The notes beneath the pieces were generated by a model that saw only the letters and a list, made by a program, of their open reading frames with translations, had not been told where the DNA came from and ran no database searches. A program made the position numbers and the translations under genes. Positions 41,593 through 55,100 of a stretch of DNA of 64,000 nucleotides are shown one piece after another. Source of the DNA: Amia ocellicauda (taxonomy: Eukaryota > Chordata > Actinopteri > Amiiformes > Amiidae); the NCBI RefSeq assembly GCF_036373705.1, contig NC_089855.1, positions 9,420,219 to 9,484,218 of the forward strand, in the 5' to 3' direction. Position 1 is the stretch's first letter. Each line of letters opens with the position of its first letter.

Positions 41593-42813
41593 CACTCACC
41601 TAAAGGATTATTAGGAACACCTGTTCAATTTCTCATTAATGCAGTTATCTAACCAACCAATCACATGGCAGTTGCTTCAATGCATTTAGGGGTGTGGTCC
41701 TGGTCAAGACAATCTCCTGAACTCCAAACTGAATGTCTGAATGGGAAAGAAAGGTGATTTAAGCAATTTTGAGCGTGGCATGGTTGTTGGTGCCAGATGG
41801 GCCGGTCTGAGTATTTCACAATCTGCTCAGTTACTGGGATTTTCACGCACAACCATTTCTAGGGTTTACAAAGAATGGTGTGAAAAGGGAAAAACATCCA
41901 GTATGCGGCAGTCCTGTGGGCGAAAATGCCTTGTTGATGCTAGAGGTCAGAGGAGAATGGGCCGACTGATTCAAGCTGATAGAAGAGCAACTTTGACTGA
42001 AATAACCACTCGTTACAACCGAGGTATGCAGCAAAGCATTTGTGAAGCCACAACACGTACAACCTTGAGGCGGATGGGCTACAACAGCAGAAGACCCCAC
42101 CGGGTACCACTCATCTCCACTACAAATAGGAAAAAGAGGCTACAATTTGCACAAGTTCACCAAAATTGGACAGTTGAAGACTGGAAAAATGTTGCCTGGT
42201 CTGATGAGTCTCGATTTCTGTTGAGACATTCAGATGGTAGAGTCAGAATTTGGCGTAAACAGAATGAGAACATGGATCCATCATGCCTTGTTACCACTGT
42301 GCAGGCTGGTGGTGGTGGTGTAATGGTGTGGGGGATGTTTTCTTGGCACACTTTAGGCCCCTTAGTGCCAATTGGGCATCGTTTAAATGCTACGGCCTAC
42401 CTGAGCATTGTTTCTGACCATGTCCATCCCTTTATGACCACCATGTACCCATCCTCTGATGGCTACTTCCAGCAGGATAATGCACCATGTCACAAAGGTC
42501 GAATAATTTCAAATTGGTTTCTTGAACATGACAATGAGTTCACTGTACTAAACTGGCCCCCACAGTCACCAGATCTCAACCCAATAGAGCATCTTTGGGA
42601 TGTGGTGGAACGGGAGCTTCGTGCCCTGGATGTGCATCCCACAAATCTCCATCAACTGCAAGATGCTATCCTATCAATATGGGCCAACATTTCTAAAGAA
42701 TGCTTTCAGCACCTTGTTGAATCAATGCCACGTAGAATTAAGGCAGTTCTGAAGGCGAAAGGGGGTCAAACACAGTATTAGTATGGTGTTCCTAATAATC
42801 CTTTAGGTGAGTG
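41593..42813 (+). mobile_element. Complete Tc1/mariner transposon, DD36E (Incomer-like)
   Basis: The element is 1221 bases with perfect 29-base terminal inverted repeats (41593-41621 and 42785-42813; outer part CACTCACCTAAAGGATTATT) and TA on both sides. It carries one uninterrupted transposase gene. The perfect ends and intact frame point to a very recent insertion. The spacing between the second and third catalytic residues is 36, which matches the DD36E group named Incomer rather than classic DD34E Tc1. Confidence 0.96.
41741..42781 (+). CDS. Tc1/mariner transposase, 346 aa, apparently intact
   Basis: This is a cut-and-paste transposase acting on its own terminal repeats and TA targets. 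The N-terminal paired-like DNA-binding half has two helix-turn-helix segments: about residues 9-50, containing SISQSAQLLGFSRTTISRVY, and about 70-120, containing ATLTEITTRYN and RTTLRRMGYNSRRP. The catalytic domain follows with D155 (WSDESRF), D246 (FQQDNAPCH) and E283 (LNPIEHLW), giving 36 residues between D246 and E283. GGGGVMVWGMFSW is the usual glycine-rich block. The first ATG is 148 bases inside the left end and the stop is 3 bases before the right repeat. No stop, frameshift or missing key residue was seen. Confidence 0.96.
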   Translation: MGKKGDLSNFERGMVVGARWAGLSISQSAQLLGFSRTTISRVYKEWCEKGKTSSMRQSCGRKCLVDARGQRRMGRLIQADRRATLTEITTRYNRGMQQSICEATTRTTLRRMGYNSRRPHRVPLISTTNRKKRLQFAQVHQNWTVEDWKNVAWSDESRFLLRHSDGRVRIWRKQNENMDPSCLVTTVQAGGGGVMVWGMFSWHTLGPLVPIGHRLNATAYLSIVSDHVHPFMTTMYPSSDGYFQQDNAPCHKGRIISNWFLEHDNEFTVLNWPPQSPDLNPIEHLWDVVERELRALDVHPTNLHQLQDAILSIWANISKECFQHLVESMPRRIKAVLKAKGGQTQY

Positions 42814-42841
42814 TATGTATATATATATATATATATATATT

Positions 42842-45800
42842 TGTTTTGTTTTGTTTCCATTCAGTTGTAATTTCTTATGATTGTTTTTTCTGACTGAAAC
42901 GTACAATGTGGGAAGATAATTTAGTGAATATGTTGCTAGTTATAGTTATAAGTACAGTGTGCACTTGTTTTACTACAATATAAATTATCATACAGTGTTA
43001 AACTCTGTATATCATTTGAGATCTTAAGTATAAGCTATGTAAATAGAAAGTGATCATGTATGTGCTTTTGGTTCAAAACCTCAGTACATGTTAATGTTTA
43101 TTTTTAATTAAGCCTAGGTTTTTAAATAATGAATAATATCCAAATCTACTACCAATGCCATCACCATAGTAGAATGATGTTTTCAATTCTGTGAGGAATT
43201 AAACTCAGTGCTGATGCTAAGACTGAGTAAATTTTAACTTATTTTTTTGTATCAAATATACAATTGTTGAGAGGCAATAAAACTTGCCAAATACCATTTT
43301 TTCCATTCATATTCTTTAACTCTTTTCTGAATGCTTTTACTTTTCATTCTCAAGGATTTGTATCTGTGAGAATGGGAATGTCTCTGTTGTTTGGATAGTA
43401 AAGAGGTATAGTTTAAAATCTGATTTAAAAACTATGATGGTCCTCTAGATTATTTGATATACTGTTAAATGGATAAGATAACATGGTAGATAGTATTTCC
43501 CTTTATATATTATATCCCTTATATTTAAGAAAATAGCCTGTAGGGACTATAATTATATTCTAAAGGAGGCCTGTATTAAATTATATGTGTAGTATTATAC
43601 TTGAAAATCTGGGTTTCAGTATTGAACGTAATGGTGCATTGTTCTGGTCAGGACGTATCTGTCACATTTGGAAATAACAATAACTGATCGGGTTTTCTGT
43701 TTTTTCGTAACCCGATGAGCAATTTGTGTTGAGCTATTAATGGTTACATGGCAACCAGTGGATATAAGGCAGGACTTTTCTGGTGTGTACAGCCGATGAC
43801 AATTCGTTTCTTGTTGACAATTGGCAGAAAGCTCCAACCTGTCATTAGCCCCGCTGGGTAAGCCTGTGGGGACGGCAAACAGACCACACCTGCACCAGAG
43901 CTGTTTTGCTTATACGTGACAGGCTTTGTTCTATTTATTTTCCACTACAAAGATCGTCAAAGTCAGTTTCGATCTCAGCAGGATCAGAAACTCTGAAGAG
44001 ACGTTGACTGCGTTATTACTATAATTATATTCTTCCTTCGGTGCTTGAGGACAGATTGAACGTTTCCTCAGGCCTCTAACAGTGCTCGTCAAAGTAAACC
44101 AACGAAATGTTATTGTCAGGGACCGTTAATTGTCTTTCTCATGGTGACAAGTAAAAGTTAGCCATGACAACGGCTTTAAACAGCTTTCTCTCTTTGTCTC
44201 TGATTGCCAGTTTGGTGTTAAATCATACACAGTGACAGTAACATTATCTCTACAGTAGGGCGGTCAGGGAGGTCAAGGAATGCCAGTGCCAGGACCAGCG
44301 TTTATTTTACAAGAGACAATCGATGTTCAGATTTCTTGTTTTGTTTCCTCTGCATCACGAGAGCCCGGTTTCATTTCATTGTAGCAGTGTGGTTGTCCAT
44401 TCACAAAACATAGAGCAAATGGTGCCATGTTATCGGCAAATCTTATCGAGTGGTGGGCTGTTTCTGATTTAGCGTCAATAAAACACAAACAAATGGCTCA
44501 TCGTTTCTCTGGATTCGAGAAAAGGGTCGCCCAGGGTCGATTGTTTCTGCTCCCCACTAAACTGTTTTTTTGGAAAGGCAGTACAGCTCTCAGAGTAGGA
44601 TCTATCCACAAATACAACCAAAGGCGGTTCAGGTTCCTGCTAGAGATGGTTTTAGATAAAGCTGATGGTAACCTTTAAATTTGAATCTCATTTGCACAGA
44701 AGCAGTTGACAAACCGTATCCATCCTTTATTCTTTCCTGACAGGGTCACGAGGGCAACATTGGTTATGACTCCTTTGTACGTGAGCTGCTGTGGTGTATT
44801 GATTCAATGTTTTATGTTATAAATGATTCATTCCCAACAGATGTTGCGGTGCTGGTAGTGGTGGCTGTTGGGAATGTATACTGCGTCAAAAACATAGATC
44901 ATGTTGAATTACGTTGGTACAGTCCTTTGAATTTATAACATGACAGGTGTGCCTGGTCTTTGTCAGCACTTGCTTGTCAGGCAGTCGTCAAAACATTTAA
45001 TCAATGTCTTTTCATGAATATTATTTATAACATATACATACTAATGTAATGTAATACAGACCGTGCCAACAATAAGCCGTGGCACAGCTCACAATTACGC
45101 CAGGCTTGGCTGTAGTGGATGTAGTCAGATTATAATACTGGTAATGAATAATCCAACACAAAGTCAGTGAATAAATACTACTTTATAATCTTACTAATAC
45201 TACTACTAATTATAATACTGTCCTGTTAGAATGTATGTCCATTAACAACATACTGAAAAGGCAGTTCCTCTTTCTTTTACTGCTTAAATGTATGTTTAGG
45301 GTTTTTATTAAATGTGTATAATCATAAACACACCAAATTCAAATGTTTTAGCCAACTGTTTGCACGTGTAACATAATGGTCATCTAAATGTGCTAAGAAC
45401 AATGCCATGTACAGCACTAGCATGAGCATATTTGCAAGGGTACCATCGGTGTGGATTAGCAAACTTTTCTCAACGGACCACTATCATTTGCCCTCAGGTC
45501 TACTGCATCTAATGTCATTGCTCTTTCCTCTTCAGAGCACTTTCCCCTGGCCAATTCATCCTGGATATGAAATGCACATTAAATATTGACGTCCACAGAT
45601 ATATATTCTCTACTCTCTATGGATGCAGCGTAGCAGCTCTGCTCGGCAAGTGTTACTACTGAGTTACATCCAATACAGTTTGAATCAAGCTCAATAGTAA
45701 TAAGGCATGAATGTAAACCTGCCCAGACATCCCTCATGTCATGTTGATTACAGAAGGTTTGGTTTGGAGATTAATAAACATTATTTTTTCCATCCAGATT

Positions 45801-48800
45801 CCACATCCTGTTGTCCACTCTTTACTGGGGACTACACAATGAATTTAAGCCCTCTTTTTATTGATTTTAATCTCTACATACTCCTGTCAACAGTACAATT
45901 GTATGAACATCAATAGTGTTTTATTTGTAGAGCTTGCGGCGCACCAGAAAATTAATTATTAAGCCTATTTTTGTTGGAGAATTGGTTTGTTTAAAAGGAA
46001 GTCAGAGGAGTGCTTGCTTTTGTGACTGAAGGTATCATCTGCAAGATAAATACTCTGCTCCAGTTCTCATAATTCGCAGAACAGGGTCTTTAATATCTAT
46101 GCTGGACTGGTGCACTGGACATTGTGAGGTATGTGCCTTGCAATAATGTACTATTTCAATTAATTAGCAATATTCCTCAAGTAATATGTGTGTTGAAAAA
46201 CTGCTACCATAGCAAAAGCATGTAAGAACCCTCAGTTCTCTTGCATCAGATACACAGCAGTGATTTCTGAGCATAATCCCAGTACTGCATTGCCGTTTGT
46301 GATGTGGGTCGCTTTGATTTGTGAGTGATGTTTCGTGAGTGATTTGGGTTGTGCTGTCTGCCTCCCCAAGTGCAAAATAAGCTAAACAGGAATTGAAAGC
46401 TAGCATGCCGACTAATGTTTATGAATGAATTTGCAGGACTGACCCTTGAGGAGAATCTTGCAGTGGAAGACTAGGATCCCAATCAGTCTGGAACTGAAGG
46501 ATTATGCAGAGGACAGGGGTAAGGAATATGTTATATATATATATATAGTTTTATGATTGAAAAGGAAAAAGAAGCAACTACAAGAATTAGTATGTTCTTG
46601 GCTGTGAATGGCTTACAGCACATTCAGGAAAAACTACACATCTATATATTTGAACAATTATATTTGATTTAATGCAGGGAAAAACCTTGTTACTCTTTAC
46701 AAATAGTAACGGACAACAGCACACAATACTGTTGAATCTGTTCCTGAGGTTTTAGATCACAGTTTAGAAGTGTCACCTTCCACAAATCTGTTTGCTGTGG
46801 CTGTTTATTGAGCTTTTCAAGTTTGTACAGTTGAGAACAGTAATTATGCATATTAGGTTTTGCTTGTAGATTAATATAATTATTTGTTCATTTATGTGTG
46901 TATATTTGTATGTGTGTGTGTTTGTTTATTTCTAATATTGTAATGTATTATTTATTATCCTGTAAAAAGCATAAAACCACTTCACTTTCTCCCAGGTATT
47001 ATGGTGATAAATCTCACCTCAGTAACATGTCCAGCGAATAAGTCCAGGTCCTGTGTGAATTCAGTGTGTTCAATAATACAGGACTGCGTAGAAACATTGG
47101 AATAAGTATCCTAGTAGAACAGAGGAAAATCATAATTTCCTGCTTAATTGGCTATAGGTTACATGATGACATCATTAATGCATTAGTGGCTTTAAAGCAT
47201 GGATTAAGCTTTTCAACAGTTACCTTAATTATAATAATTAGGCAGGGCAGATGTGACAAGCAGCAGATGAGTAGCTTGATTTCCATTACTGGCATCTTGT
47301 GCCCCATATTTACTTTGTGAACTACTATTGAGCTACAGTGCTAGGGTCTTTCTAGTCTGCGGTAAAAGGTTGTTCATTAATCACATGTGTGCACCGTGTA
47401 ATTCAGACAATGCAATTATTTTTCCGAAGCAACATCTATTTAAGTTCAAGAACAAGGTTGGGTTTGTAATGAGGAAGTAATTATAAGCATACAGAGACGT
47501 TTTTTATCTGCATGTAGCTTCACCAAATCTCTCTTTCTGCTTCTGTACCATTCACACCTCTGCTAAAACCTGATTAATACCTCTCTGAATTAATTATCAG
47601 TCAAATATGGTATATACAGCTGAGTTCAGTAGTTACATGTTTTAATTGATCTTCAAAATTCTCTGATCCAAATGTTCCGCTATTTTAAAACAATCCTTAA
47701 GGCAGCGTTTGGGCTGACATGCAGGGAGACAGAGATGCTCAAGGGGATACTTGGATGTTTTCCAATCTCTTTGGTCCGTGGTTGTAAAACGCATGGCTTG
47801 TGAAATAAGGTGTTAGGGCTAATAAGGAAGGTGAGGGGAAGTGTATTGTTGCCTGGAAATTAAAGGGGGGGAATATATCAGACATGAGAGCATGGTGTTT
47901 TTAAATAAATTGAAAATACAAAGATTATTTTAAAATGACATCACTGTCCAATTCTCATTGATCGTCTAATGGTATTTTTATTTGGGTGTGTATGCTGTTC
48001 ATGGATGCTGAAGATGAGATTTTATTTGCACTTCTTTTCTGGTTCCTTTATGTTAACACAGACCAATATGTCTTAAAGGTGTATATAATCGAATGAGAAA
48101 GTAAGTGCCTTGCTCTGTGCATCGACTTCTTTTAAAATGAATAAATCAATTTCTGAGTAACTGGTTTCTGCAGTATCTACAAATCCAGATGCAATTTTAT
48201 TTTTTGCAAATTAGCCACTGTTTTAAAAATATGTTATGTTCTCTCTGGTGCGAATGATGTGCCAGCTTTGGAAAAATCCATATCCGCTTTATGATTTATA
48301 CACAAGAAATATCATAGTTGTTCAAAGATGATATGCAAAATCATCCATCACATGCTTTTCTTGTTATTAGATTTCTGTAGCAAACAGAGAAGCTATTATT
48401 ACTTATTATTTTATCTGCTGTACCAGTTTCTTAATATATTTTACATGTTTATAATGTCTGCAGTCATAATTTGAGCCCTTCATTGGACGAGAACAAATAC
48501 TAAAGAATTTGCTATGAAAAATGTAGCTCATTAACCGCGAACTAACTTCTGCCACGGAGGGAGTCTTGTAAATTGTGCACAGTTTAATGTCCGTCTGTCA
48601 GCCGCTTGAAGGCAAACTTCTGTGAAATTGTTTCCAGTGCTTCTCAGACCATTAGTTTCTTGTCAGCAGGCATCCTCTTTGCAGGAGTCTTAAGCACTAG
48701 GTCAATCATAAGGCCTTTTGTTTTTTAAATAAAATGTTCCGGTTTAAAGTCGTTCCTCTTCTCTTAGGTTTGTTGGTGGAATATGGCTGGTTCATTATAT

Positions 48801-48894
48801 ATATTTGAATTGTTTTCACTTTTTCCATGATGTTACATACTTTTGTTTGTTTCTCGGATCTATTTATTTGTTCTTCTGTCTGTCAAAAATTTAA
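42842..48894. other. Non-coding, nothing recognised apart from one exon-like segment
   Basis: About 6 kb of AT-rich sequence without any recognised coding exon or transposon. The exon-like 46437-46518 segment is listed separately. Frames such as 44427-44678 and 47066-47320 have no domain or splice context that I can support. Confidence 0.4.
46437..46518 (+). other. Exon-like non-coding segment (possible SYTL5 5' UTR exon)
   Basis: An 82-base segment lies between an acceptor (TTTGCAG ending 46436) and a good donor (GACAGGG|GTAAGG at 46519). It is stop-containing in all three frames, so it would be non-coding. It sits on the + strand between the candidate distal promoter and the SYTL5 start codon. 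Matches like this occur by chance, so this is only a candidate. Confidence 0.18.
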
Positions 48895-49145
48895 AAATGG
48901 CAACTGGTCGGATACATTGCGAGCAAAACGGACCGAAGATGGACAAAAAACGCTATAGAATGGATCCCAAGAGATGAAACAATACCTAGGAGACCATGTA
49001 ACAGATGGAAAGATGAAATAAGAAGATTTACTGGTGTGACCTGGAAAAGAGACTCTGTATATGGAAACAAATGGAAATATTTACGGGGGGCCTTCTGCAC
49101 TGGATCGATAAAGGCTGATGATAATGTTGGTGATGATGATATTTT
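48895..49145 (+). mobile_element. LINE ORF2 C-terminal remnant with GAT-rich tail
   Basis: One + strand frame reads DRRWTKNAIEWIPRDE, RRPCNRWKDEIRRFTGVTWK and GNKWKYLRGAF. This resembles the C-terminal tail of many non-LTR retrotransposons (pattern G-R-P-x-x-R-W-x-D-D-I, then W-x-x-x-A-x-x-R-x-x-W). It ends in GATGATAATGTTGGTGATGATGAT, a GAT-type 3' tail. The clade is not determined. It is a short 5'-truncated relic. Confidence 0.65.
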
Positions 49146-52100
49146 AATTATATTGTGTTGCTGCTGTGATTCCAGTCTGCTAGTTAAGCAGACAAAAACT
49201 GTTAATCCAGCAGGCACTCAAGCAGAAATTGTGTCAGAACCTCACTCCGGTACTGTGGTTAGTTATTCGATTTAATTCAGTTTAATTCTATTTATATGTA
49301 GTATAAGGTCCCTTTGCAACACAATGCTGCCAAGCGCTTCACACAGTAAAGAACAGGAAAGAATAAAAAGGTAAATCGTTAGGCAAGGAGGAGAGAAAAA
49401 CAAAACCCATTATAGGAAAGCAGTTGCTGTTACAGGAGAGAATAAATCTGTGGGGGTCCATCGCTTAAGGCCTAGGCTTAATGGTTGTCTCCCTTCCAGG
49501 CAATCTAACAAAATCGGGTAATTTGAACATGGAGATTGGAAAGTCTTTTATGTATTTTAGTTATCTCAGAGGTAAGTCCATTAATCTTGAGCCTCATGAA
49601 TAGGTGGATGAGGAGGGGAGCTAGCAGACCCACTGGGGGCCCATATTTAATAAACTTGTGAAAAAAACAGACCACACTTTCTTGTCTATTTCCTCCACAT
49701 CTGATTGGCTTACCCATCGCATTTTGATTGCTGTTTTACCCAGAGAGGGCACATGACCAATGCTTGTCTACAGTTAATTGAATGTAACTGTAATGGGATG
49801 CCATTACACTTAATTTAGGCTTGTAAAGTGTGATGACTGTTTGAAACATTCCTGGGATTAAACTGGGTGAAGCAGTCAGCGATGGAGAATGTCACAATGG
49901 CACACTTCTCCCAGTCTTTCTGTTTACATAAGTATAAACACGGAAACACTCCATGTTATATAGGTCAAGGAGAGAGAATGTGTAACGCCACACCTAGGAT
50001 TGGATAAGCTTGTTTACTGAGACTGGTGTGAGCAAGCAACTCAGTGGAAATACATATATACATTAAATTCTAATTAAATTTCAATATCTTAATATCTGAA
50101 TACTACAATTTGCACTTTCTTAGTTGCTCTGTAGGTAAATTATCTATCTATTTTTTAAATACCTGGCCTTAATACCTCTAACTTAAGTTTATTTTATTTT
50201 TGACTAGGGGGTGTGCTCACAAATAACACACTCAAAACTAATAAATAATGCAGGGAGAGATTGACTGAATACTTCCTTTATGTACAGATGTCCCCCTATA
50301 GAAGAACCACAGACTTTCTCCCTCGCGTGCTAAATTGTCAGTTTTGTGACTTCAGTAGCTTTTTATCTATTGACAACAATGGAATATGAGTCTATGCAAA
50401 CCAATCTTTGAAATACTGAAATGGCTTACAGTTGAAATACATTTTTATATTGAAATAGATGTATAGAAGCTAATCTAGAGAAATAAATGTTCTCCCTCAG
50501 AAATGTAAAGAGAAGTTCAAACAGTAACTGTGTTTGTTCTGTACAGAATATGTGGGAACTTTACATTATGTACTCAGGGAGGTTTCCCTACGTAGCCAGG
50601 TCTGCATGTGACACACCCATGACGTTACCAACCTAAACATTGTACTGAGCTCAATAAAAGTTATATCGGGATCTTATGTGTGTCTGTTGACTTATCTCAG
50701 AACTGTATTCATGCCAGAGTTTTCCATTCCGCATTGAGAGAACCTGAAAGGATTCTTAATTTGGTATTTTCTAAAGCTAGTGTGATATCTTTTCTTATAT
50801 TTCTGTATAATAACATTGCAATTCTGTATTCTGTTCTATTTGAAGTTCATCTTGATTATTGTTAACATGGAAAAACCCAGAATCTAAACCCTAAGGTTGT
50901 AAAAACAAATGTATCGTTATCCATTCCTACACTCGCTGAACATCGAAAACACGGTTAAAATCAGGTTAAAGTCAGCTGTTTAGTTTCTCCCCCACTCTGT
51001 CAGTTCACAGCACAAAGTTAGTCGCTCTCTTTCGTCATTGCCTCTGTGTCAGCCACGCCAGAGCCCTGTCCTTTTTAAGTCAGCCCAGTTGGAAGTGGTT
51101 GCGATTGTGTTGTGGTGGTCCAGTCAGAATGTAATTAATGGTGCCTGGTAGACCTTAAGCTTTCTTTTAGATGTAATACCCCTTTTGTTCCACAGCCTTT
51201 TACTGGGTATGTGCCCTTCTCTGCTGCAGGCAGTGTTTGATCGAGGTAGCAGATAGGGTGGTGCAGGCTGCCACCTCTTTGGTCATTATTTGGAAAAAAT
51301 AATCCACGACTATTTATAGATCTTCTGCTGTGTAGCAACAAGGACACGATCACCAGTCCAGAAGACTTCCAGAAAGCAGAAAATCATCCGCTAAGATGAC
51401 TTTCATAGACACAAATGGTACCGAACAATGTGGGTCCATCTGTGTGTGACAACAATAACACAAAATAAGTCGGTTTGGTTGCTGTGGCTTAATAGCACTT
51501 CTGAAGGTTTCTATGTTAGCGTGTGATTGTATGTAGGCACGAAAGGTTAAGCAATAAGACAGAGAATACTGTGCTATTTGAAGTGAAATGACAGAGGATG
51601 TCAAATGCAGGAGCAATGAAAGATAAGTGAAAATGTAACCGACTATTTCATTTTGATGAATGCCCTTTGTATGTGGTTCTGGAAAGTGATATTCTTCTGT
51701 GTGATCCAGTGGTTGAACGTCTGCACCAGTAGCTGACCTGACAGCCGGTTTGACCTTTGTTTCTCTTTCACAAATTACTTCTATGACATATTGTTATCTG
51801 TATCAGAGTCCTTTGAATGAACCACAAGAAATCATTTGAACCTCCCAGTTATATCATAGTACTGAATACAGTTATTAAAAAATGATGATGATGACTCTGA
51901 GCTCATGGTGCCATTTAAACTGAGAACCACACAGTAAGCAAGTACACTATTGCCTGACAGAATTCATATTGGACAACAATGGCTGTGATCAAGAGGACAA
52001 AGATAAGCCGGAGGAGTGTATTATGAAGAATAAATGAATGTGGCGCTTTTGATTTGTAAAGTCGAATTGGATATTCTTTGTAAAGATACCAAACACAGCC

Positions 52101-55100
52101 TAGTTTCTGTTTTCAGAGCAGCTGGTTTCAAGGAGGCAACGGTTTCTGTGGTTAACAACAGAGCCCTGTAACCTCCTGACCAGGACCAAACCAGTTCCCA
52201 GTCCTTCTATAACAGAACTATTTAGCATCCTAAATAGAGATTTCTAATAGGAGTTTCTGGCCTTTCTTGAAGAAAATTAGTTTTTTCTGTGACTTGTACT
52301 GGGAGAAAAACAAGTTGAGATGATGTGTCATGAAAGATTAAGATTTAAAGTAAACACGCCGCTGTGTTTTTGCAAGGGCAGATGTGAGGCTTTGAGGACA
52401 ATGACCGCACACCAGTGTCTCTAAGCTTTGGGACTGCCAGTGTCTCACTTCAGCAGCTGGATATCCTAATGGAGAAATTGTAGACACTGTGCTATAGAGC
52501 CATTACTTCACCAAGTGCTGTAGGCATTGAAGCTCTGATATAATTCATGCTGGAATATGAACTAAAACCCGAAACACAGCACAACGATTTCTATCCACAT
52601 TAGAAATCTGACTCCCGCTTCCACAGGAGATGCTTTGTTAAAACCTGTTCTGTACACTGCTACTTAAAAGATTATTATTCTCTTCTCCCATTTAGATCTG
52701 TTAGGTCAGCAGCTCACTGTGATTTTCTGTTTATTCTGTACAAGGCTCTTCAGGGACTCATTATTCCCCCCCATTTTTCATTTCAGCAGCAAGAATCTCC
52801 ACTGATTAGTTTAAATGGCGTTCATCATCCAGCAGAAAGTGATATTAGTCTTATAGTTCTGTGCCTCTATGTTAATGCTTTTGGGAATAAGATAATGCCA
52901 TAACCTGTAATGCTGCTTTAATAGCTATTTTAATTAATTACTTTTTCACATTCATATGTTTGTGCCTTTCTTTAGCAAACAACACAAAAATATCTTGGAA
53001 TGTGTTGTCATTTTACCTGCCTATTTTAAGGTGGACAATTAAAATCTCGAGTGCTTAGCGGTTATTTTCCTTGTCACACAATTCTCCTTTTGAGGAATAC
53101 TATAGCAGCAGCAGTGTGCACTGGAGAAGATGACAAAAACATAGTTAGAAATCACCTGATTTGAACTGTGGTCCTCATTGTAAACATTTCTGCCTTATTT
53201 TAATTAGTTCATGATTGCCTCCATAAAATTCGATAATCTCCTTTGATTAATTTACAAGACACTGGCCAAAACAAGCAATGCTCTCCACTTTGGGAGTTCC
53301 TTTTTAATAAAGAGCGTTTACAGTCCCTGTGTGTATTTACATACCAGCTGAGTCAGAGACATGTGTCTCTCCCTCGGCTTAAAGGCGTTTTTTACAGCTA
53401 ACAGTGAGCACAGGGGTTTTGTAGAGGCTGAACTTCACTTTTCATTTGGGTGTGAGCTCCTTTTGCATGCCAGCACTGGGGAGAGCCAGGAAGGAAAGGT
53501 TTGTTGAGACCAGAGGCACCACTCGAGGACCTAAGGGAATGTTTTTCTTTTTCTCCTTCACTACAAATCTCCAAAGATATTGAAATTATGAAACCTCTTC
53601 TTGGTTAATAAGGGATTTTACAAGGTATGTTTTTATAAGCTTTATATATGGAACTTTTTTCTTTTTTGATGTTTTCTGTTACTTGTTTGTTTGATTAGTT
53701 TGTGTGTGTTTTTGAGTGTTTCTGTTGCATGGATGTTAACCCTAATATGTATTTTGCTATTGTATAAAACTAGATAATAACTTTCAAAGCAGTCTCGTAC
53801 TTTAAGCAGACTGATATAGAGATGGTTTTACATTGAAAGGAAAGTAGACACTGTTGGTTCTTTTGAATCAACAGTTAGTCATTTGAATATGTGTTGTGTG
53901 CCCTGAATAATGTGATTGGCTTCACAGCAGATTTAAAGAATGACTCTATAGCTTTTAAACCCTCTAGTCATCAATATTTTCTTCATACTATTGTATTTGA
54001 TAATTTATACTTGGGAGTTCAACAGGAATACCAGAGTTTTAGGTGTCTGCATATAAATGAACATGTTTGGCGTTCGCACAAAAGGTGAATGTTCTATAAA
54101 TTAGTATACTCCTTTAGGTGTTACTTTGAAGACTGATTTTCATTTTTACTTTTTGAGTCGGTTCAGACAATTGTACAGGGTTGATGCTATAGAAATAAAG
54201 GCACATGTACTGACCTTTGTACTACAAAATACCCTACACCCAGTTTAGACCTGCTGCAGAACAGAATGATTACCAAGAGTTGTTCACTGAATGCAAACAA
54301 AAAGACCAGACTTCAAATTCATAGTAGCAGAGTCTCTTCAGGAAAAGGAAATCAAAGGTTAAAAGGTCAAGTGGCAGGTGCAATACACTCCATCTAACGA
54401 GGAAACACAGCTCCTCTTTCTGTGCACTGAATCAAGAATCAGGAGAAACATTTACCTTTTTATCTCCCATCTGTGACTGACGCATTTTCCACAGTGAGTC
54501 GTCTTTCCATGTGATCCACACTCACAAAGTGTAGATTAATTTTCTCTGACAAACTGTCTCCTTAAAGAACCCGAGATGTACTCTGTGATTATACACGAGT
54601 ATAGGGAGCTGAAAGAAAGCACTTAACGCAGAAATAGGCCTGAAGAGTTGATGCAAATTGGAGTTCAAACTTATCTGATAGGCTAATGAAAACTGAAAGA
54701 TGATAAACAAGTACACACAGACGTAGATGTTTTAAAGACATGGAACCATTGCCAGTAAAGAAAGTATTTTTCAACAGGGGTCAGTGGGAAAAGGTGGATT
54801 TATATTACATATATATGATGTATTTATATTATGCTCGTATAAGCTTTGTTGTTGGTTTTGTTAGATTAAATTTTTGTTCTGAACAGTGACATTTAATGTA
54901 TGATAAACGGTTAATTTCTTAATTATACATTCTTACTTGAATCTTCCTCTTGAGACTCATTCACAGGACAAATGCCGGGAGATTGTGTGTTTTGTGGGGA
55001 TTGAGATGAAAAGTAAATGATTTTGCCCCTGTACTCAGTACAGTTTAACAGCCTTAGGGATGCAAGTTCAATGTTTTTATTTCTAACTGGTGCGTCGTCC

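Noticed and set aside
49265..49500. Possible dispersed fish repeat (TTTATATG, then CCAAGCGCTTCACA)
   Set aside because: Similar to a common repeat style, but boundaries, duplication and family could not be seen.
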